Source of the DNA: Chiua virens
Taxonomy: Eukaryota > Basidiomycota > Agaricomycetes > Boletales > Boletaceae
DNA length: 64,000 nt
Reading direction: 5' to 3'
Assembly: GCA_019787685.1 (NCBI GenBank)
Contig: JAHNUO010000023.1
Location: 62,001 to 126,000, forward strand
Of the stretch, positions 1 to 10,323 are shown one piece after another (the first letter of the stretch is position 1; each line of letters opens with the position of its first letter). The translations under genes were made by a program, and so were the position numbers. The notes beneath the pieces were generated by a model that saw nothing but the letters and a program-made list of their open reading frames with translations, was not told the DNA's origin and did no database searches.

Positions 1-2
1 AC

Positions 3-527
3 AAAACAGTCTCCATTTCCCTCAAAAAACGCTCAAAATACTTCACCCACCTTGAACCCTGGGTCCCTGGTGCCTCACTCTCCCTAAAGGACTGCCAAAG
101 GGTCATAGGATGCCTTCAACACTGCACCCTTGTCCTCTCAGAAGGCCGCTCCCATCTACCTTCCCTTCACCACTTCATTTCATCCTTCAAAACCTCAAAC
201 AACTTTGTCCGCCACCACATCACCTCCTCCGTCCTCAAGGATGTATCTTGGTGGTGCTCAAAATTAGAAGCTGACTGGTGTGGTGTGCACATCTCGTCCC
301 CCCCAGACCCACTCCCCCTTTCTGTCTTTGCTGACACTTCCACCTCCTTCGGCATTGGCCTCTCAATCAATGGCCACTGGCTATCCTGGCACCTCCTAGA
401 AGGATGGAACTCTGAAGGATGCGACATAGGCTGGGCTGAAATGGTAGCCATTGACATGGGCCTTCACACCCTCATCCGGATAAACATCCCACACTCATGC
501 CACCCTTGTATTCCCTACCCTCCTTAG
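3..527 (+). pseudogene. C-terminal reverse transcriptase / RNase H fragment of DIRS-like element
   Basis: One open frame runs from the window edge to a stop at 525-527. It carries the linker typical of DIRS-type polyproteins (LVLSEGRSHLPSL near 127-170, then an RHHI..VL..VSWW stretch). The RNase H start follows as VFADTSTSFGIGL (first catalytic Asp in FADTS) and then DIGWAEMVAI, which holds the conserved Glu. After HTLIRI the reading diverges and stops, so the second half of RNase H is lost. Such a domain degrades RNA of the RNA:DNA hybrid during reverse transcription. No start codon is visible because the gene begins upstream of the window. Fragment identity is clear from the RNase H motifs; function is certainly lost. 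Confidence 0.75.
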
Positions 528-603
528 CATTCCATACGCTTGTACCACTTCTCTGCCCTTGCAATGACACTCGCTTACCCCCTCCTCCCATTCTGCTCAC
601 CCC

Positions 604-1614
604 ATGTTGACTGACTCAGATCTCTCCTCACGCACACCTGCGACGCCTACCTTATCCAACACAACCCACCTCTGCATCAAACATGCCCTCAACCATGCCT
701 GGGCAGACTCCACCCTGTTGAAATACAAAACAGCAATCTCCCTTTCCACCTCATTCTGTGACTCTGAATGCATTCCCCACCACCTCCGCCTCCCTGCCAG
801 TGAACACCTTCTGTGTGGCTTTGCTGCCTCTCGTGTAGGATCCATCTCTGGCACCACAGCGAGATCCCATATTGCAGCCTTAAAAGCCTGGCATATCTAC
901 AACAATGCCCCATGGCTTGGTGCAACCTGCCTATGCTATGTCCTCAATGGCATGGACAACCTCATGCCTGCCCTCTCCCGCCGTCCCCCTCGTCCACCAA
1001 TCTTGAGACACCTCTGCATCCTTGCAAATAGCCTCACCCTCTCAGACCCTCTGGACACATGCTGCTTTGCAGCCACCTGCTGTGCCATGTGGGGACAGCT
1101 ATGCCTGGGTGAAATTTTTTCGCCCTGGGAAACTTCCTTCATCCCTGCCAAAACTGCATGTCGACACCATCTGCAACCTGCCCTCAACACAAACGGCTCA
1201 CATGTCCTACACCTCCCATACACCAAAGTTGCTAAAAACAAAGGCAAAGATGTATGCATCTGGAGCCAGCTTGGTGCTGCAGACCCCATCTTAGCCCTGG
1301 ACCGTCACCTCGCCACCAACAACCCTCCTTCAAACATCCCACTCTTTTCTTACATGTCCCCACATGGCTGGTGCTGCCTAACCAAGAAAAAGCTACTCAC
1401 CCGCTGCAACTCAATCTGGTCAGCATCCGGATTACCCACCTCCTCTGGACACTCCTTTCATATTGGCGGCACAACAGAACTCCTCCTCGCTGGAGTCCCT
1501 CTGAACGTTGTCAAGGCTCTTGGATGCTGGTCTTCAGATGCATTTCTCCATTACTGGCGCTCCTTCAATCTCCTCAGCCCTCTACATACAGAAAACCTCC
1601 CTCACCGTTCATAA
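604..1614 (+). pseudogene. Tyrosine recombinase of DIRS-like element, active-site arginines lost
   Basis: A 336-residue frame resembling the fungal DIRS/Ngaro integrase: an N-terminal SAM-like core (residues 30-120, WADSTLLKYKTAI and SGTTARSHIAALKAWH) and a catalytic domain. The box GHSFHIGGTTELLLAGVP followed by LGCWSSDAFLHYWR is the family's H-x-x-R...Y region. H283 and Y317 are present. The expected first Arg in the RLGEI box is Cys (codon 1102-1104), the Arg of HxxR is His (1459-1461), and the Arg of GRWSSD is Cys (1525-1527). Each change equals C-to-T decay of a CGN codon. The enzyme would have integrated circular cDNA without a target duplication. The frame is otherwise uninterrupted, so decay is mainly by missense. 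Confidence 0.8.
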
Positions 1615-1711
1615 CCTCAGATTCCATCACCCACACCGGCATGCCTTCTCTGGCTGGGCTGGCATGCCTTGGCCCCCTCCTCTCACTGTGGCTATGCCTT
1701 TCTGCAGTTTT

Positions 1712-1865
1712 GGGCCGGTGTTTCCTGCATCGGCTCTCAGCACACCCCGGTCACCTGCTCGAGACTCCAGGTCTCGTTCAGGCTGTGCCCCTCCCACCTA
1801 TGGGAAGCCTGTCCAAGCAACAGCTGTATCCAACCATATCTCCCACAAGACGAGCAGCCTGAAAC
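1712..1865 (+). repeat. B1 copy of 154-bp split direct repeat
   Basis: The 154 bases from GGGCCGGTGTTTCC to CCTGAAAC recur in direct orientation at 16869-17022 with a few substitutions, mostly CG versus TG/CA. It lies about 100 bp after the recombinase stop, where Ngaro/PAT elements carry their B1 repeat. Confidence 0.7.
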
Positions 1866-1922
1866 GGCGAGATTCCGATGACATTGATCGACACCAGTGG
1901 AATCAAGCTTTTGGGCTCCAAT

Positions 1923-2337
1923 TGTAAGGATTGCTACGCATCCGGCTACAGATCTGGTCCGAGTGACCACTGCCTTTTCATTTTATTCGTCAGCGTTATT
2001 CAGCACTATTCAGTCGTTTCTAAGCTCTCTGTTTACCATACACTTCATAGCCTTTTCACTTTCGTATATAAGCCTCCTTGTACGTTCGTCTCATCAATCA
2101 ATAATAATCAGTCTAAGAGTCCAATCCCGATCGTTTCAGCTCAATCCGAAGTATTCCGACGTTCCGCACGCCTTCCAAGTCTCCCGATTCCGCACGTTCT
2201 CCGACTCTCTCTACGCACGGACGCATTCACTCTTTCTCGCACACTCAACAAACCATCTACCGGCTCAGTCACCTTCCCCTTTCGCACTCGCACTCGCCTT
2301 CCACGTTTCGCCAACACAAGCGGAGCGTGCCGCTACA
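1923..2337 (+). repeat. 5' LTR of outer Ty3 element
   Basis: 415 bp, TG..CA ended, matching 16134-16548. A TATATAAG box lies at 2065-2072, so transcription probably starts about 30 bp downstream. Differences from the 3' copy are CG/TG or CG/CA pairs. Confidence 0.9.
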
Positions 2338-2342
2338 AACAT

Positions 2343-2360
2343 TGGAGCCCACCACGAGGG
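2343..2360 (+). other. Primer-binding-site candidate of outer element
   Basis: TGGAGCCCACCACGAGGG lies five bases inside the 5' LTR. It starts with TGG, as expected for pairing with a tRNA 3' CCA end. I could not decide which tRNA. No complement of it was found near the LTR transcription start, so self-priming is not indicated here. Confidence 0.5.
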
Positions 2361-2841
2361 GAAGTTTCTGATTTAGCCACATCCTCCCGCGCCTATTTCC
2401 ACCATTCCACCTAAACCATCCCACAGCAACGCATCTGTTCCCGCTCGTATCCCGAAGCACCCACTGCTTCCGCCCGGTGTCCTAACGAGAGGAGCCACCC
2501 GATGAGCTGCGACCCAACCCACACAGCCAAACACGCCGTTTTCCGCAGATCAGCCAGAAGAAGTTTTCGTGACCCCAGCCGAAGTATCTATAGATCGCAT
2601 CCCATCACCTGTCGAATCCGAGTCCCCATCTGAATCGCTGTCCATCTCCATATCACCCTTCACGTTGAGCATCCCATCCGCATCATCGATTTTTCAGCCT
2701 TCGCATGCCCGTTTTCAATTACGCACCCCAGCAGTTTTCCCGCAGCCGCCTCCACCTTCACCTGTACAGCCGCTGCCACCTGCTCTCGTACAACCACCAC
2801 AGCCGTCCCTCACGCAACCGCCGCCAGCTCCATCCGCGATC

Positions 2842-3933
2842 ATGTCATCTCTTTCCACGGGCACCACGAATACCATCAATTTGAAGGGCATTAATGCAAT
2901 GCCGTCGCCTATGTCTTCGAAAGCGCCGACGTTTAATGGCGAAACATCCGAGCTGCTTGAGTTCTTCGAACTCTTTGAGGATTATGCGGACGCGAGTACC
3001 CTTTCCGATGCGGAAAAATGCAAGTTGGTTATTCGCTACGTCGATAAGATGACCAAGCGTTTTTGGGTTACGCTTACAGGATACGAGAGTCATGACTACG
3101 TTGTATTCAAACAGAGCATTCTTGAGCAGTACCCCGGCGCAGACAAAGGCATCAAATACACTCGTCGCGACCTTGAACTAGCCGTCGCCGCCCCTTCCAA
3201 TGACGATATCTCCACCGAAACCGAGTTACAACAATACTATCGCCGTTTCCGTCCCATTGCCGTCTGGCTTGTTGATCAGAAGAAGATCTCTGCCAATGAA
3301 CAGGATCGCTATTTTTGGACTGGATTGCCGCTTTCTGTCCGCCGCGCTATCGACCGACGCCTCGAGTTGAAAGACTCACAGTATTCTCGCGATGAACCAA
3401 CCCATTACGAGAAGGTGATGGAGGCTGGACGTTTTGTCCTTTCCGATGACGCGTTTGACGCAGACCTCAATGACCCAATAGCCGCACGTATGAAGTCCCT
3501 GCGCGACGGACGAGGCAGCTCAGCTGATAAGAAGGATCAGTCACGAACAAGTCGAATTGCACAGATCAAAGACTCTGACGACGAATCAGATGATGAAAAT
3601 AGTCGCAAGAAAGAAGCCCCTCGTGATATACAGACCAAGCGAGTCATGTTCGATTCAAGCGCGATCTCCAAGGCGCATATCGACGAAGTTGAAGAGATCG
3701 GCCGTAAGTTACATACGCTCAACTTAGCAGACGTCTCCTACTCGGCTCTCTACACTCGCCTCGCATGCCTCGCTCCAGCCGCGGCACAGGCCTGGGCTTC
3801 CCCATCTTCCTGTCAGCCACAGACCCCGCACCAGAGTCGCCCGCAAAGCACCACCGTCGCCAACTCCTCATGCTATATGTGTGGCGGAGGTCATTTTCTT
3901 CGTGATTGCATATGCGTACTCGAGTATATCTGA
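2842..3933 (+). CDS. Gag of outer Ty3 element, ends at an in-frame TGA
   Basis: The structural protein that packages element RNA. The first ATG in frame is at 2842; the frame is open from 2506 but has no ATG there, and that stretch is Pro/Ser-rich. The retrotransposon-gag core runs from FNGETSELLEFFELFEDYA to about residue 170. Near the C-terminus is a zinc knuckle, CYMCGGGHFLRDC (C-x2-C-x3-H-x4-C), one residue shorter than the usual CCHC spacing. The stop at 3931-3933 is TGA where CGA (Arg) would keep the frame, which continues uninterrupted into pol. A preceding CICVLEYI suggests another CGC-to-TGC change. Gag and Pol were thus probably one polyprotein frame; programmed readthrough is the alternative. 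Confidence 0.8.
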   Translation: MSSLSTGTTNTINLKGINAMPSPMSSKAPTFNGETSELLEFFELFEDYADASTLSDAEKCKLVIRYVDKMTKRFWVTLTGYESHDYVVFKQSILEQYPGADKGIKYTRRDLELAVAAPSNDDISTETELQQYYRRFRPIAVWLVDQKKISANEQDRYFWTGLPLSVRRAIDRRLELKDSQYSRDEPTHYEKVMEAGRFVLSDDAFDADLNDPIAARMKSLRDGRGSSADKKDQSRTSRIAQIKDSDDESDDENSRKKEAPRDIQTKRVMFDSSAISKAHIDEVEEIGRKLHTLNLADVSYSALYTRLACLAPAAAQAWASPSSCQPQTPHQSRPQSTTVANSSCYMCGGGHFLRDCICVLEYI

Positions 3934-6900
3934 GCAGGCCGCGTCATCCGCAAAAACGGTTATCTCAACTTTCCCGATGGAGGACGTATCAAATGTCATG
4001 CGACAACCAATTTATTCAAGGACACAATTGACGAGTACTATCAGAACCACGCAATCCCACCTGCTCGCACTCCATCCGAATTCGTCAGAGAATCCCCGCC
4101 GCATCTTCAGCAAGCCACTACGAATATGTTTGTTGCACCAGAACCGTCTGCGGTTCTCTTCGAATGCAACCGCGTCGAAGATGCTATCACAGACACCCGA
4201 GCATCCATTGAGGAAGTACCTGATGAGGAGGATGCTGATGTTTTAGCCCTCACAAGATCCAAGGCATGCGTGGCTGCTCGCACTGATACAGAGATCCCAC
4301 CTCCGGAACCCACTCGCTCAGCTAAACAAACACCAGAGACACCCGAACCGCCCATTTCCATACCTGCACAATCCGTACCAGCGTCCAGAGACTCTGCACC
4401 ACTCAAGCATGTTCCGGCATATACGTATGAATCGAAAGCTGCATCCCCTGACGCTGCCAAACGGGTCTACGAATTACTTCTTCATACGACGATTCCGAAC
4501 CTTTCCGTCGCAGATTTATTAGCCATCAGCCCCGACTTACGAAAGGAAGCAGTCGAATATTACAAAATGCATCGGATTCCCACTCCGTTGACGACCGCAG
4601 TCACTACCTTGCCGCCAGTCCAGATCGAGCATGCCACACCCCTTCGCGAAATCAAAGTTGTCTTAAATGGGAAAATTGACGAGCTTGCGCTACTTGATGA
4701 AGGATCCGAAATCGTAGTCATCCGCCAGGACGTTTGGGAGCATCTCGGAACACCAATCTCGAATCACACAGGAATGACAATGCAAACGGCGAACGGCGAC
4801 TCGCAACCAATGATGGGATGTATCGAGATGCTGGAAATTACAGTTGACGGTCTCAAGACTTGGGCTCACGCGTATGTCATCCCAAATGCCCCATATCGTC
4901 TCCTTCTCGGCCGCCCATGGCAGCGCCTCGTCCGCCTCCAGAAACACGAAACCGCATGCGACGTTAGCATTACCATTGCAGATCCGCTCGACCCATCCAA
5001 TGTCCGGATGATCCCTACGCATGCACGACCATTCCCTCACAAGCCGCACAGTGCACATGCATTAGCACTAACCCAGACCGAATGGCAGGGAGCGATCTCG
5101 TCGCTTTCCATGTCCTCGCTCGCAGAATACCAGCTTCAACAGACCTTCGACATAGATCCAATCCGCCATGTGCTCGCATACAAGAAAGTTGCAAACCGAG
5201 TCAAGCCAGTTGCTACCACCATGCCCCACCATGCTCGTATTGTCTGTTGTTTTCCAGAAGACCCACTCGACTCACTTCCACATCTATCCCCTAATCCACC
5301 ACCATTCTCACCCGGAAAGCGCATCACACACGAACGGATGACTGATCTTGGAATCTTCTCCAACAAATTCTTACTACCGGAGGAACAGAAACTCGCCGCG
5401 CACGTTTTACAAAACAATGAATTGGGTCTCGCATGGGATGAAACCGAGAAAGGACGCTTCCGTGACGACTATTTTCCACCCGTAGTCATCCCAATCATCG
5501 AGCACACGCCATGGGTCCAACGTCAGCCACCAATCCCACCCGGAATCCGTGACGAAGTCATCCAGCTCATTAAATCAAAGATCGCATCCGGAGTCTATGA
5601 GCCTTCAAACAGCTCGTACCAGTCGAAATGGTTTTGTGTCGCGAAGAAGAACGGATCTGTCTGCATTGTTCACAACCTACAGCCGCTCAATGCTGTCACT
5701 GTTAAAGACGCCGCCACTCTCCCATACGTCGAGATGTTTGCCGAGCAATCCGCAGGCCGCGCAATCTACACCATGATGGATTTATTCGTCGGATTCGACC
5801 ACCGTGCTCTTGCTGAAGATTCCCGTGACCTCACGACATTCCAGACACCTCTTGGGACCTTCCGTCTCACATCGCTTCCTATGGGATGGACAGATTCACC
5901 TGCCGTTTTCCAGAACGATGTCGCGTTCATTCTCCAAGCCGAAATCGACATTGCCCCGAATTTCCAAGATGATATCAATGTTCTCGGCCCGCGTACACGC
6001 TATGAACTTCCCGATGGTACCTACGAAACCATAGCCGACAACCCAGGTATCCGCCGCTTCGTATGGGAGCATTGTGTTGATGTCAACCATGTTTTACATC
6101 GTTTGAAGCACGCTGGAGCTACTGTATCCGCAAAGAAGCTTTTTCTTTGCCAACCCGAAGTCATTGTCGTTGGACAGTCCTGCAATTACAATGGGCATGT
6201 CCCAGACCAGTCGAAAGTCACGAAAATCACAAAATGGCCCAGCCCATGCCAGTCTCGCACAGAAGTCCACGGATTCTTAGGGACAACAGGAACTGTCCGG
6301 AATTGGATCAAGGATTATGCGAAGATTGCTCGACCACTCGTCGACCTAACCCGCGATGCCATTCCCTTCACTTGGACTGATGAGCACCGGAATGCAATGA
6401 ACCACCTCAAAGCTGCTGTAGTTAGCTCGCCCGCAATCCGCCCGATCGATTACACCTCCGCATGCCCTGTCATCCTTGCCGTCGACTCATCCTGCATCGC
6501 AGTCGGATATATTCTCTACCAAGAAGATGAAAACCAAGCACGTCGTCCCTCTCGTTTCGGATCCATCACATGGAACGATCGCGAATCTCGCTACTCGCAG
6601 GCCAAAATCGAATTATACGGTCTATTTCGCGCACTCCGATCTGTTAAAGTCTGGATCATCGGCATCAAGAAACTCATTGTCGAAGTCGATGCGAAGTATA
6701 TTAAAGGCATGCTGAACAATCCAGACATCCAGCCGAACGCCGCAATGAACCGCTGGATCGCGGGTATTCTCATGTTCGATTTCGAGCTCAAACATGTTCC
6801 CGCATCACGCCACCAAGGCCCAGATGGCCTTTCACGCCGAAGAAAAGGAGAAGATGAGGAGAACAACGAGGAAGAAGAAGAAGCAGAGGTTGAGGAATGG

Positions 6901-8304
6901 CTTGATAAAGCATTAGGATTAGGAATCTGGATTTCAAAGGTGATCGAGGACGAAATTTTTCAGAATCCCCAGGGAGGAGGAGGACCACTAGTCCTCTCAG
7001 CGACGAACAGATCAGACGATGAAGACATTACCCTACCGACGAGCGAAGGAATGAAGCAGCGTGATCACGAACTCAAGGACATTTTTCAGTTTCTCTCCAC
7101 TCTCTCAATCCCATCCAACATCGCAGACAATCAACGCAGCCGTTTTATCAAACGTGCAACCGAGTTCTTCATATCCGCAGATCATCTCTGGCGCAAAGAA
7201 TCCACCGGACGACATCAGAAAGTCTTATTCGGATTGGATCGCATTCGCTTTCTCAAGGAAACACATGACAAGCTCGGCCACAAGGGAATTTATGCTACCT
7301 GCCGCACCATCGCTGACCGCTTCTGGTGGCCATCACTTACAGCAGACGTTGCCTGGTACATCAAGACGTGTCATCAGTGCCAGATCCGCTCAGTCGAGAA
7401 GGTCGTCATTCCGCCTGTCGTCGCTACACCAGCACCACTCTTCCACAAAGCATACGTCGATTCCATGCACATGCCGACCGCACAGGGATACTCGTACATC
7501 GTCCAAGCTCGCTGCTCACTCACCGGATGGCCGGAATGGCGGAAACTCAAGAATGAGACCGCACGCACTGTCGGATCCTTTATATTTGAAGAAATTTTAT
7601 GCAGATGGGGAGGTCTTGAGGAGATCGTCACAGATAACGGAACCCCATTTGTCGCCGCACTCAACTGGCTCGCCGAGAAGTATCATATCCGCCACATTCG
7701 CATTTCCGCGTACAACTCAAAAGCAAACGGCATTGTTGAACGCTCGCACCGTACCATCCGTGACTCGCTCGTCAAAGCATGTAATGGGGATATCACGCAA
7801 TGGCCATCGCTCGCCCCGCATGTCTTTTGGGCCGATCGCGTCACAACCCGCAAAGCAACCGGACACACACCGTACTACATGGCTCACGGCACCGAGCCGC
7901 TCCTTCCGTTTGACATCACCGAGGCCACGTTCCTCATTCCCCACATAACCAAGCGCGTCACGACCAACGAGCTCATTGCCGTCCGCACTCGCCAGCTTGT
8001 GAAACGAGACGAAGACTTATCCGCGATCCACGACCAGATCTTGCGCAGCCGCTTCTCATCCGTCGCTGACTTCGAACGTCGCCTGGCGCATGCGATTCAC
8101 GATCACGATTTCCGCCCCGGATCGCTCGTCCTCGTCTTGAACAAAAAGATCGAACCCGCATCCAACGCGAAGTGTCGCCCACGCTATTTCGGTCCCATGG
8201 TCGTCATCTCTCGTTCCCACAATATTGGCTCCTACCGTCTCGCTGAAGTCGACGGAACCGTTTCGAAGCTTCGTTTTGCTGCATTCCGCCTCATTCCATA
8301 CTAT
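3934..8304 (+). pseudogene. Pol (PR-RT-RNase H-INT) of outer Ty3 element, split by inner element
   Basis: In the same frame as gag. The protease has LLDEGSEIVVIR (4690-4725), an unusual D-E-G where D-T/S-G is usual, followed by LLLGRPW. RT holds MMDLFVGFDHRAL and FQDDINVLG (Asp pair at 5968-5973). RNase H has LAVDSS, KIELYGLFRAL and VEVDAKYIKGML. Integrase has the HHCC finger (GHKGIYATCR...CHQCQ) and the D, D, E residues in VDSMHM, VTDNGTPF and GIVERSHR, then a GPMVV (GPY/F-like) module. The frame is intact to codon 8302-8304, where the inner element entered. The missing end is at 16003-16085. Reading on past 8305 only translates the inner LTR. Confidence 0.88.
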
Positions 8305-8305
8305 C

Positions 8306-9027
8306 TGTTACAATTTCTTTCTTTCATCGTTCTTGTACTTCTTCACTACACTCGATACCTAGGTATCTTCGTACGTTCATCCGTACGCTTTCCTTTCACT
8401 TGTATCTCCGCACCGGCGTTACCCGGATGCTTACGTTCCCCTTTTCTCGTCATTATCCGATGGCATCGCGCTTACTCATTCAATTCTCGTCATCATCTGA
8501 TGGCTTCGCATTTGTCATTTCATCTTCGTCATCGTCCGCTGCCATCGCATCGTACGACTTCCCTTTTTGATTACTGCGCACCCTTTTTGGCCTTTTAACC
8601 CTTCTGCTCTTCCGGCCTACCTCTTTTAGTTACTTGGTCCGTGCGCAGTTATGTAGTATAAATACCTCGCAGCGATACTCCTGTACTCTAGTCTTGATCT
8701 CCGCAATACTAGCTGAGTATCTCTGCTCCACTCGCCACAGCGCCTGTGACCACTCGGTTGGACTACTCTCAAGTCCTTCTTCCACTTGGACTCTTCGCAG
8801 TCAACCCTCGACCCTCGACCGTCCCTCGGGTATAGATTCCCAACAGGACAACTCTCAGCAATGCCTGAGTTTTCACTCGTCTCTCTGGTAGCAACCCGCT
8901 GACCAGAAACCCTCGTTCGACTCTTCAGCGCACCACGTATCAAGTGGTGGTTGTTTGAGTTATCGCAGCCACTTGGTACTTGGCGCTTTTGCGGCTACGC
9001 TAGGTCCTACCCGGAACTACCGTAACA
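8306..9027 (+). repeat. 5' LTR of inner chromovirus
   Basis: 722 bp with TGTTAC..GTAACA inverted ends. TATAAATA is at 8657-8664, and the probable transcript start (AGTCTTGATCT, 8690-8700) lies 33 bases downstream. The 3' copy is 15276-15997. Confidence 0.95.
8657..8664 (+). promoter_or_regulatory. TATA box of inner LTR
   Basis: TATAAATA, 33 bases before the 12-mer at 8689-8700 that is complementary to the PBS. The same arrangement is repeated in the 3' LTR (TATA at 15627-15634). Confidence 0.7.
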
Positions 9028-9029
9028 TA

Positions 9030-9041
9030 AGATCAAGACTA
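9030..9041 (+). other. Self-priming PBS of inner chromovirus
   Basis: AGATCAAGACTA, two bases after the 5' LTR, is an exact reverse complement of TAGTCTTGATCT at 8689-8700, at the predicted 5' end of the transcript. In Tf1/sushi-type chromoviruses the RNA 5' end folds back on the PBS and is nicked to prime reverse transcription. The length and positions here match that scheme. No tRNA-like TGG is present at this point. Confidence 0.75.
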
Positions 9042-9420
9042 CCAATACAGCCTGCCTTCGTGCAGCTAGCTGCCCACCATTGCCGGACGACCTCCCACCC
9101 GTCCATCCTTGAACCCCGCTTGGAACCTCCGAGCCACCCACACCCCGTCGTCTGATCTATCCGACGAAAACCCTGAACCCTCGACCCCACTTTCTGAACC
9201 TCAGGAAGCAGACATCGACATCAACGTCGAACACCTTGACTCGGAAGACGAAACCCAGCGACTAGCTGACCGTCTCCACCAAACACTCGACCTCCCCGCA
9301 CTTGCCACCTTCGCGTCCCCTACGACCCCACGAAGGCCGAACCCCGGACCACCATCTATCCGGAACCCAAACCCATCCATCGTACCACCACCAGTACGAA
9401 CATCCACCACCTCGACCAAC

Positions 9421-10323
9421 ATGTCTAACAAGGCAGTTGAACTTCGTCTCGGCAAACCCTCAGCCTTCAACGGCTCCTACGATTGTGCCATACCCTGGCT
9501 CAACGACGTCGCCACCTACCTCTTCGTCAACGAGGATGTTTACAACACCGAAAACAAACGAGTGGCTTTTGCCCTCTCTTTCATGACCGAAGGATCCGCT
9601 CTGACTTGGGCCGACACGTTCCGCGCCAAGTCCATCCTCGCTAGATCCTTTGGAACCTGGACCGACTGGCAGACGGAGTTCCGAAAGGACTTCGAACACC
9701 ACGACACCAAAGGCGACGCCATCGCCTGGTTATCCACTACCCACTCCACCAAGAACGAGGACGTCCCCTCGTATATCTCCTCCTTCCGCAACAAAGTCGT
9801 CACCGCTGGGCTCACCGGCTCCGACTCTGTCCTCATTAACTTCTTCGCCGCCGGGCTCCCACCCTCACTCATGAGGCGCATCCAAGGGATGGATACGGTC
9901 CCTACCACGATCAATAAGTGGTATACCCAAGCCATCCATTTCAAAACCCAATGGGAACGTGCCGACGAGATCGCTCGCCGAAACAAGAAACCCGCCGCTG
10001 CCGTGGTCTACCATGAACAGCCACCTCGAAAGAAGGAGCGAGACCCCGACGCAATGGACGTAGATGCCATCTATGTTCCAAAGCTTACCGAAGCTGAGCG
10101 AAAGCGATGCTTCGAGCAAAAACTCTGTTTCCGCTGTCGCAAACCCGGACATCAAACGTCCGCTTGCACGGCATTCTCGACCAAGAACCCTCCGTCGTCC
10201 TCCAAAAAGGTTCGGAAGACCGCCCCGAAACCAGAACCTATCCCCGCCTTAGTAGAAGTCGAAGAGGACGACGAGGACGCCATGAGCATCAACAAAGTGG
10301 CCACCCCGGTCACGGGTTTTTAA
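9421..10323 (+). CDS. Gag of inner chromovirus
   Basis: Capsid/nucleocapsid protein. The first ATG of the frame is 9421 (MSNKAVELRLGKPSAFNGSY, the typical start of the gag core). The frame is open from 9070 and the upstream acidic segment looks coding, with near-cognate CTG 9070 and ATT 9079 in a CCCACCATTGCC context, so initiation is uncertain. The core includes IAWLSTTHSTKNEDVPSYI; the C-terminal knuckle CFRCRKPGHQTSAC has perfect C-x2-C-x4-H-x4-C spacing. The stop 10321-10323 follows a run of five T, where the pol frame (-1) is entered. Confidence 0.88.
   Translation: MSNKAVELRLGKPSAFNGSYDCAIPWLNDVATYLFVNEDVYNTENKRVAFALSFMTEGSALTWADTFRAKSILARSFGTWTDWQTEFRKDFEHHDTKGDAIAWLSTTHSTKNEDVPSYISSFRNKVVTAGLTGSDSVLINFFAAGLPPSLMRRIQGMDTVPTTINKWYTQAIHFKTQWERADEIARRNKKPAAAVVYHEQPPRKKERDPDAMDVDAIYVPKLTEAERKRCFEQKLCFRCRKPGHQTSACTAFSTKNPPSSSKKVRKTAPKPEPIPALVEVEEDDEDAMSINKVATPVTGF
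10317..10323 (+). promoter_or_regulatory. Putative -1 frameshift site at gag stop
   Basis: GGT TTT TAA ends gag. A one-base backward slip on the T run (10317-10321) would give TTT TTA AGG and enter the pol frame directly. It is not a canonical X-XXY-YYZ heptamer. Reinitiation is an alternative. Confidence 0.45.

Noticed and set aside
2343..2360. Self-priming for the outer Ty3 element
   Set aside because: No complement of the PBS was found near the predicted LTR transcript start; a TGG-starting tRNA-type PBS fits better.
8305..8598. Apparent extension of outer Pol to a stop at 8598
   Set aside because: The reading enters the inner LTR at 8306; the true continuation is at 16003-16085.
8626..8943. 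Minus-strand 105-codon frame, repeated at 15596-15913
   Set aside because: It lies entirely inside the 722-bp LTRs and exists twice only because the LTR does.
9109..9420. TTG at 9109 as the gag start
   Set aside because: A TTG start is unlikely in a fungus; the frame is open further upstream and the first ATG is 9421.
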